A stretch of 10,954 nt of DNA from CAZRIP01 sp964600165 (GTDB lineage: Bacteria > Elusimicrobiota > Elusimicrobia > UBA1565 > UBA9628). The notes beneath the pieces are model-generated. The model ran no database searches. It had not been told where the DNA came from and saw only the letters and a list, made by a program, of their open reading frames with translations. Below are positions 5,977 to 10,954 of the stretch, piece by piece. The stretch lies in the NCBI GenBank assembly GCA_964600165.1, contig CAZRIP010000119.1:1-10954 (forward strand), read 5' to 3'. How positions within the stretch are numbered: position 1 is the first letter of the stretch; every line of letters begins with the position of its first letter. The position numbers were made by a program, and so were the translations under genes.

Positions 5977-6872
5977 CGCCGCCGGTCGGAATGCGCTGGC
6001 TTTCTCCCCCAGACGCGGCCTACCCGGCGCAGCTGGCGGCCGTCGTCCGGGAGCCGATCTCGGTGATCGGCGCGCTCGACGTCGCGCGGCCCGCCCTCGC
6101 CATCGTCGGCACGCGCCGGCCGACGCCCTTCGGCGTGCGCATGGCGCGCGCGCTGGCGCGCGACGCGGCCAAGGCCGGCTGGGTCGTCGTCTCCGGCCTC
6201 GCGCGCGGCATCGACTCCGAGGCCCACGACGCTTGCCTGGCGGCCGGGGGGACGACCTGGGCGGTGCTCGGCTGCGGCCTGGACCGGATCTACCCGCCTG
6301 AAAACGTCGGGCTCGCGCGGCGCATCGTCGACGCCGGGGGCTGCCTCATCAGCGAGTTCGCCCTGGGCACGCCGCCGCTGCGCCACCACTTCAAACGGCG
6401 CAACCGCATCGTGTCGGGCCTGTGCTGGGCCACGATCGTGGTCGAAGGCGGTCCGACCTCCGGCGCGATCAACACGGCCCATCACGCCGCCGAGCAGGGC
6501 CGCGGCGTCTACGCTTTGCTCGTGCCGGCCGATTCCGACATGGCGGCCGCTCCCTTCCAACTACTTAAGGAAGGAGCGCAGCCCCTGCGCACGCTGGCCG
6601 ACGCCTGGCCGGATCTCTGCGGCTACGGCGGCTGCGCGCCGCAATCGTCTTCTACTGATAGTGCGCCGGTGGACTCTTTCGGCCGTCCCCTTTCCTTAGT
6701 AGAGCAAAAAATCCTAGAATACTTAGGACCGGACGCCAGAACCCTGGAGCAGGTCGGCCAGGCGGCCGCACTTGACATCGTGCGGCTTTCCACTATACTT
6801 CTCGACATGGAATTGAACGGTTTGATTCAATCTTTGCCCGGACAACGCTATGCCCAAAAAAGCCGCGCCTAA
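5973..6872 (+). CDS. dprA: DNA processing protein DprA
   Basis: A 299-residue protein. DprA binds incoming single-stranded DNA in natural transformation and loads RecA. GTG 5973 is chosen because it continues the series of 4-bp overlaps (GTGA with the XRE stop); ATG 5991 is an alternative giving 293 residues. The Rossmann-like domain carries GTR (46-48), VVSGLARGIDSEAH (72-85), LGCGLDRIYPPEN (99-111), ISEFALGTPP (126-135), RRNRIVSGL (142-150) and VVEGGPTSGAINTA (156-169). Residues about 240-296 form the C-terminal winged-helix (DML1-like) domain. The segment after VYALL (about 180-205), where relatives have PG followed by G-N and LI-x-x-GA, is altered to VPADSDMAAAPFQLLKEGA. The 3' end overlaps topA by 23 bp, contains a promoter for it, and is unusually AT-rich. 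There is no N-terminal SAM domain. Confidence 0.95.
   Translation: MTPPVGMRWLSPPDAAYPAQLAAVVREPISVIGALDVARPALAIVGTRRPTPFGVRMARALARDAAKAGWVVVSGLARGIDSEAHDACLAAGGTTWAVLGCGLDRIYPPENVGLARRIVDAGGCLISEFALGTPPLRHHFKRRNRIVSGLCWATIVVEGGPTSGAINTAHHAAEQGRGVYALLVPADSDMAAAPFQLLKEGAQPLRTLADAWPDLCGYGGCAPQSSSTDSAPVDSFGRPLSLVEQKILEYLGPDARTLEQVGQAAALDIVRLSTILLDMELNGLIQSLPGQRYAQKSRA
6772..6799 (+). promoter_or_regulatory. Sigma70-type promoter for topA inside dprA
   Basis: A perfect -35 TTGACA (6772-6777) and a -10 TATACT (6794-6799, five of six matches to TATAAT) are separated by 16 bases, one fewer than optimal. Transcription would begin near 6806, giving a leader of about 44 bases before the topA ATG at 6850. 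In such GC-rich sequence this match is unlikely to be accidental. It would give topA, xer and the following gene expression independent of the upstream competence/envelope genes. Confidence 0.7.
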
Positions 6873-9333
6873 AAAGACCGCTAAAGCCGCTCCTGAAGCC
6901 GTGACGCCCACGGTCGCCAAGCCCGCGAAGGCCGCGAAAGCGCCGAAAGCGCCGAAAGCCGCCAAAACCGCTAAAGCCGCCGGCGCGGGCAAGGAAGGGC
7001 CTTCTCTCGTCGTCGTCGAGTCGCCCGCCAAGGAGCGGACGATCTCCCGCTTCCTTAAGAAGAACGATTTCATCGTCCGCAGTTCTTTCGGGCACGTCCG
7101 CGACCTGCCGCTGCGCAAGATCGGCGTCGACGTCGACGCGCAGTTCGAGCCCCAGTACGTGGTGCTGCCCCGGGCCAAGAAGATCCTCGCCGAATTCAAG
7201 ACCTTGGTCTCGAAGTCGCCCTTCGTCTACCTCGCTACCGACCATGACCGCGAGGGCGAGTCGATCGCCTGGCATCTCGTCAAGCTGCTCAACCTCGCCA
7301 AGGACCGGGTGCGGCGGATCACGTTCCACGAGATCACGCCCGGAGCGATCAACGAGGCCATCGCCCAGCCGCGCCAGATCGACGAGAACCTCGTCCACGC
7401 CCAGCAGGCGCGGCGCGTGATCGATCGTTTGGTCGGCTATAAGCTCTCGCCGCTGTTGTGGGCTAAGATCCAAAGCGGCCTGTCGGCCGGCCGCGTGCAG
7501 TCGGTGGCCGTGCGGCTCTTGGCCGAGCGCGAGCGCGAGATCAAGGAGTTCGCCTCGGAGACCTTCTGGACGCTCAACGCCTCGCTCGAGCAGCCGGGCG
7601 TCCCGCCGCCGTTCGAGGCGCGCCTGTCTTTGTGGCGCGGCGAGAAGGTGGAGACGACGCGGACCTACGACTTGTTCGCGGAGCAGTACCGGGTCAAGGC
7701 CACTTCTCTTAAAAACGAAGGAGATGTCCGCGCCGTCGAGGCGACCGTCGCCGGCAAGACGCTGCGCGTGATCAAAGTCGAGCGCAAGGAAGTCCGCCGC
7801 CGGCCCGCGCCGCCGTTCTCGACGTCGACGTTGCAGCAAGCGGCCTCGCAGCGCCTGGGCTTTGCCGCCGAGCGCACGATGCGCGTGGCGCAGTCGCTCT
7901 ACGAAGGCGTCGATATGGGCGCGGGCGATCCCGTCGGTCTCATCACCTACATGCGCACGGACTCATTCTCCATCTCGAAGGTCGCGGCCGAGGAGGCCGT
8001 GGGCTTTCTCAAGACGCAGTTCGGCGCGCAGTACGTGCCCGCCGTGCCGCCGACTTATCAAACGAAGTCGCGTGGCGCCCAAGAGGCTCACGAAGCCATT
8101 CGTCCGACGAGCGTCCTGCGCACGCCCGACGAGCTGCGCCAGTTCCTCAACCCGGATCAAGCCAAGCTCTACGACCTGATCTGGAAGCGCTTCGTCGCGA
8201 GCCAAATGGTCGAGGCGGTCTACGACACGGTCGCCGCGGACATCGAAGGCGGCCCGGCGATCTTCCACTGCACGGGCCGCACGCTGAAGTTCGACGGCTT
8301 CCTCAAGGCGTACCAGGCGCTGCAGCGCGATCCCGAGTCGCCTTCCGACGAGGAGGCCGAGGAAGCGGAAGAGGAAGGGTCCGCGCGTCTGCCCGATATG
8401 AAGGAAGGCGACGTGGTCACGCTCGTGGCCCTGAAGCCCGAGGAGCACAAGACGAGCCCGCCGCCCCACTACAATGAAGCCTCCCTCATCCGTGCTATGG
8501 AGAAACACGGCATCGGACGCCCTTCCACCTACGCGCCGACGATCAAGACGATCGTCGATCGCGGCTACGTGCGGCGCGGCATCAAGGACCGCAAGCTGAT
8601 CCCGAGCGACCTCGGCGTGCTCGTCACCGAGAAGCTCAAGCAGCACTTCCCGGAAGTGGTATCGCTGTCCTATACGGCCGAAGTCGAAGAGAGGCTCGAC
8701 GGCATCGCCGAAGGCAAGGCCGAGTGGGTCAAGGTCGTCGGCGACTTCTACTCCCCGTTCATCCAGGCTTTAGAGACCGCCACCAAGGTCATGGAGGTCT
8801 CGCGCATCGAGCCTCAGAAGTCCGACGAGAAGTGCCCGATCTGCTCGGAGCCCATGCTCATCCGCGAGAGCCGCTTCGGCAAGTACCTCTCGTGCTCGAC
8901 GTTCCCGAAGTGCAAGGGCAAGATCCAGCTCACGCCCGAGGGCAAGAAGGTCGTTTTGGAGACGACCGGCGACATGTGCGACCTCTGCGGCAAGGCCATG
9001 GTCATCCGCACCGGCCGCAAAGGGCGCTTCATCGCCTGCTCGGGCTACCCGGCCTGCAAGAACACCTACTCGCTCGATCCGGTGACGGGCCAGAAGATCG
9101 AGTCCTCGCGCCCGCTGATGACGACCCGCAAGTGCAACAAGTGCGAGAACGCCATGTGGCTGCGCAAGGGCAAGCGCGGCTTTTTCCTCGCCTGCTCGGG
9201 CTTCCCGCGCTGCCGCAACATCAAGCCGGTCTCCAAGGAAGAGGGCGAGAAACTGCGCGTCGAGGGCGAGGCGCTGCGCGCCGCGCTCGTGGCCGCGCGG
9301 CAGGCCCAGATCCAGCAGCAAGCGGCGGGCTAG
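6850..9333 (+). CDS. topA: DNA topoisomerase I (type IA)
   Basis: An 827-residue cytoplasmic enzyme that relaxes negative supercoils by cutting one strand through a 5'-phosphotyrosine link. Residues 1-50 are a Lys/Ala/Pro-rich basic tail, unusual at this end. The TOPRIM domain starts at about 52 (SLVVVESPAKERTISRFLKK) and includes the metal-binding DHDRE (131-135). The catalytic Tyr is Y367 in GLITYMRTDSFS. SAGRVQSVAVRLL and the PHYNEASLIRAMEKHGIGRP motif are standard family motifs. A short acidic insert (EEAEEAEEEG) precedes the last part of the core. Three C4 zinc ribbons follow: C662/C665/C682/C688, C710/C713/C730/C736 and C762/C765/C782/C788. The start overlaps dprA by 23 bp and only a weak ribosome site is visible. 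An internal promoter in dprA probably drives it. TAG at 9331-9333 is the stop. Confidence 0.98.
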   Translation: MPKKAAPKKTAKAAPEAVTPTVAKPAKAAKAPKAPKAAKTAKAAGAGKEGPSLVVVESPAKERTISRFLKKNDFIVRSSFGHVRDLPLRKIGVDVDAQFEPQYVVLPRAKKILAEFKTLVSKSPFVYLATDHDREGESIAWHLVKLLNLAKDRVRRITFHEITPGAINEAIAQPRQIDENLVHAQQARRVIDRLVGYKLSPLLWAKIQSGLSAGRVQSVAVRLLAEREREIKEFASETFWTLNASLEQPGVPPPFEARLSLWRGEKVETTRTYDLFAEQYRVKATSLKNEGDVRAVEATVAGKTLRVIKVERKEVRRRPAPPFSTSTLQQAASQRLGFAAERTMRVAQSLYEGVDMGAGDPVGLITYMRTDSFSISKVAAEEAVGFLKTQFGAQYVPAVPPTYQTKSRGAQEAHEAIRPTSVLRTPDELRQFLNPDQAKLYDLIWKRFVASQMVEAVYDTVAADIEGGPAIFHCTGRTLKFDGFLKAYQALQRDPESPSDEEAEEAEEEGSARLPDMKEGDVVTLVALKPEEHKTSPPPHYNEASLIRAMEKHGIGRPSTYAPTIKTIVDRGYVRRGIKDRKLIPSDLGVLVTEKLKQHFPEVVSLSYTAEVEERLDGIAEGKAEWVKVVGDFYSPFIQALETATKVMEVSRIEPQKSDEKCPICSEPMLIRESRFGKYLSCSTFPKCKGKIQLTPEGKKVVLETTGDMCDLCGKAMVIRTGRKGRFIACSGYPACKNTYSLDPVTGQKIESSRPLMTTRKCNKCENAMWLRKGKRGFFLACSGFPRCRNIKPVSKEEGEKLRVEGEALRAALVAARQAQIQQQAAG

Positions 9334-9340
9334 CTTCGCG

Positions 9341-10225
9341 ATGTCCGCCGAGCCGGCCTTGGCCCCCTGGATCAGGCGCTTTCTCGCCCATCTGCGCGGC
9401 TCCCGTAATTTCTCGCCCCATACGCTGCGCGCCTATGAGGGGGACCTCGCCGCCTTCGCCGCCGGAGACCCGGCCGTCGGTCCGGCCGACATCGACCGCG
9501 TCAGGGTCCGCGAGTTCATCGCCGCGCTCCAAGCCGACCACGCGCTCGCGCGCGCGAGCGTGCTGCGCAAGGTCTCGGCCGTGCGCTCCTTCGCGCGCTT
9601 TCTGCGCGAGCAGGGGGAGCTCAAGCACGACCCATTCGCCAACATTCCCACGCCCAAGCGCGAGAAGAAGCTGCCGAAGTTCTTGACGGAGACGGAGATG
9701 GGGGACCTTCTCGAAAAGACTCCCGCCGGGCCCTACCGCGAGCGCGATCGCGCGCTGCTCGAGCTGCTCTATTCGAGCGGCCTGCGCCGGTCGGAGGCGA
9801 GCGGCCTCAACGTCGGCGACGTCGATTTCGTCTCGGGCTTCGCGCGCGTCTTCGGCAAGGGCTCCAAGGAGCGGATGGTCCCCGTCGGCGACCGCGCGCT
9901 CGGCGCGTTGCGGGAGTATCTGCGGCGGCGCGGCGCGCGCGAAGGCGGGGAGCCGCTCTTTTCCTCGAAGAACGGCCGCCGCCTCACCCCCGACGGCGTC
10001 GCTTTCGTGCTGCGGCGCTGGATCAAGGCGTCGGGCTATCTCAAGTCGGTCACCCCGCACGTTTTTCGCCACAGCTTCGCCACCCACCTCTTGAATCAAG
10101 GCTGCGACCTGCGCTCGGTGCAGGAGCTGCTGGGCCATAAGAACCTCGTGACGACCCAAGTCTACACGCATGTGTCCTTGGAGCGGTTGAAGAAGGTGTA
10201 CGAATCGGCGCACCCGAAAGCTTAA
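9341..10225 (+). CDS. xerC: XerC/XerD-type tyrosine recombinase
   Basis: A 294-residue protein, the usual length for Xer. With a partner it resolves chromosome dimers at dif sites near the division septum. Residues about 8-95 form the N-terminal SAM-like core-binding domain (FLAHLRGSRNFSPHTLRAYE). The catalytic domain holds the full active set: R149 (SSGLRRSEASGL), K173 (GKGSKERMVP), H240 and R243 (PHVFRHSFATHLL), H266 (LLGHKNL), and the nucleophile Y275 (TQVYTHV). It begins 7 bp after topA, matching the conserved dprA-topA-(trmFO)-codV/xerC order in Firmicutes, so it is a housekeeping Xer, not a phage integrase. XerC versus XerD cannot be decided from sequence alone; xerC is favoured by position. 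No attachment or dif site was found next to it. Confidence 0.93.
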   Translation: MSAEPALAPWIRRFLAHLRGSRNFSPHTLRAYEGDLAAFAAGDPAVGPADIDRVRVREFIAALQADHALARASVLRKVSAVRSFARFLREQGELKHDPFANIPTPKREKKLPKFLTETEMGDLLEKTPAGPYRERDRALLELLYSSGLRRSEASGLNVGDVDFVSGFARVFGKGSKERMVPVGDRALGALREYLRRRGAREGGEPLFSSKNGRRLTPDGVAFVLRRWIKASGYLKSVTPHVFRHSFATHLLNQGCDLRSVQELLGHKNLVTTQVYTHVSLERLKKVYESAHPKA

Positions 10226-10227
10226 CG

Positions 10228-10954
10228 ATGCAAGACAAGATCGCGCTCCTCATGGAAGAGACGGGCTGCGACCGCGGCGAGGCCGAGCTCGCGCTCGAGA
10301 TGTGCGGCTACGAGGTCGAGGAGGCCGTCAAGGCGATCCCGCGCCTTCTCAAGAACATCGCCGTCGTCAAGGCGCGCTTCGTCCATCCGGACCAGGACAA
10401 GTTCGGGCTGCTGCTCGTCGTGCTCAACACGAAGTCGTCGGCGGTGCTGCGCGCGCGCGCCGTGCTTTCGTTCAATCCCGCCGTCTACGCGGCGTCGCTG
10501 GAAAAAGACTGGTTCGAGTTCGAGAAGTTCCTTTACGGCTGCCGCCTCTGGGACGGCAGCTTGCAGGCGGAGAGCTTTGAGATCGAGAAGCGCATCGCCG
10601 CGCATTTCCGGGAGCGCGAGGCGATCGCGCGCTTGGCGCGCGAGGCGTCCGACGAGGTCTCGGCGCGCCTCGGGGCCTTGCTGCAGGAGGTCTTCCGCGG
10701 GCGGCCGCGCAACCTCCAGGCGCGCCGCGAGATCCTGGACCTCGGACAATTCAATTTGCGAAATGAGGCCGACGCCCTGCGCAAGCAGCCGACCTCGCGC
10801 CAGAAGCGCGACGAGGAGCTGCTCGTGCTCAAGATCGCGCTCGACGAAGACGCGGGCGGAATCGGTCCGCGGGAGCTGCGCGCGGGAGACCTCGTCTCCG
10901 CCCGCATCATCGACATGCGCGACATCGCCCAATACCTTGCCAAGCTTTTCGGCG
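10228..10954 (+). CDS. UBA/EF-Ts-N-like domain protein of unknown function (3' partial)
   Basis: The frame opens at ATG 10228, two bases after the xer stop, and stays open to the window edge, showing 242 residues. Residues 1-42 (MQDKIALLMEETGCDRGEAE, then ALEMCGYEVEEAVKAI) match the three-helix UBA-like fold found at the N-terminus of EF-Ts and in NAC. Residues about 44-130 look like a mixed alpha/beta domain (NIAVVKARFVHPDQDKFGLL, KDWFEFEKFLYGCRLWDG). From about 130 the protein is rich in Arg and Glu and probably helical, and after about 200 it becomes more strand-like (GPRELRAGDLVSARIIDMRD). It is not EF-Ts, since the core EF-Ts dimerisation region is not seen. In Firmicutes this position holds clpQ/hslV, but no protease motif appears. 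Likely co-transcribed with topA and xer; the function is unknown. Confidence 0.8.
   Translation, partial: MQDKIALLMEETGCDRGEAELALEMCGYEVEEAVKAIPRLLKNIAVVKARFVHPDQDKFGLLLVVLNTKSSAVLRARAVLSFNPAVYAASLEKDWFEFEKFLYGCRLWDGSLQAESFEIEKRIAAHFREREAIARLAREASDEVSARLGALLQEVFRGRPRNLQARREILDLGQFNLRNEADALRKQPTSRQKRDEELLVLKIALDEDAGGIGPRELRAGDLVSARIIDMRDIAQYLAKLFG

Noticed and set aside
6694..6728. A second promoter (-10-like TAGAAT at 6715-6720) or a small hairpin (TCCTA/TAGGA arms, 6712-6728)
   Set aside because: The -35 position matches poorly, the arms are only 5 bp, and there is no U-tract; it is likely a by-product of the AT-rich stretch.
9543..9560. Perfect 18-bp palindrome CGCTCGCGCGCGCGAGCG in xer
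   Set aside because: It encodes ordinary residues (ALARAS region) in the core-binding domain, and alternating CG runs give palindromes easily in such GC-rich DNA; it does not resemble a dif site.
9341..10225. Phage or integron integrase marking a mobile element
   Set aside because: Its length, motifs and position after topA fit a housekeeping Xer; no attachment sites or phage genes are seen.

Overview
The window is about 11 kb of high-GC bacterial DNA in which every supported gene lies on the + strand. Ten genes follow one another with almost no intergenic space: junctions are 1-, 4- and 23-bp overlaps or gaps of 2, 7 and 14 bp, apart from one place where an internal stop codon shortens a gene. 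A lipoprotein signal, a Sec signal peptide and a LysM domain point to a diderm-type, peptidoglycan-containing bacterium. GC-rich codon use and divergence of several genes from well-known relatives suggest a little-studied lineage, perhaps Elusimicrobiota-like or deltaproteobacterial, but the phylum cannot be fixed from this window.

Layout: 1-1811, the 3' part of a DnaA-family AAA+ ATPase with a long Pro/Ala-rich linker in front of the ATPase domain and an unrecognised C-terminal domain instead of the DnaA DNA-binding domain. 1826-2899, a lipoprotein that resembles LPP20/FlgT-type envelope proteins. 2899-4245, a YifB/ComM-type Mg-chelatase ATPase cut short by an in-frame TAG, with the missing C-terminal domain still readable in the same frame to 4440. 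4437-5195, an exported LysM protein. 5192-5593, a small membrane-anchored TPR-like protein. 5590-5976, an XRE-type helix-turn-helix protein. 5973-6872, DprA. 6850-9333, DNA topoisomerase I (TopA). 9341-10225, a XerC/XerD-type tyrosine recombinase. 10228 to the window end, a protein with an EF-Ts/UBA-like N-terminus and an unknown remainder.

The dprA-topA-xer order matches a widespread bacterial arrangement (in Bacillus: dprA-topA-trmFO-codV-clpQY). ComM and DprA both act on incoming single-stranded DNA in transformation, and here they bracket three small genes (LysM, TPR-like, XRE) joined by ATGA/GTGA overlaps, so these small genes are probably co-translated with the competence genes. A near-consensus sigma70 promoter inside the 3' end of dprA can transcribe topA-xer-UBA separately. 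I saw no tRNA, rRNA, CRISPR array, insertion sequence, riboswitch or clear intrinsic terminator. No gene-free stretch longer than 300 bases exists.

The points most worth checking are the amber codon in comM, the unusual DnaA-family fusion with its apparently lost arginine finger and sensor II arginine, the altered nucleotide-loop region of DprA, and the unknown gene at the right edge.
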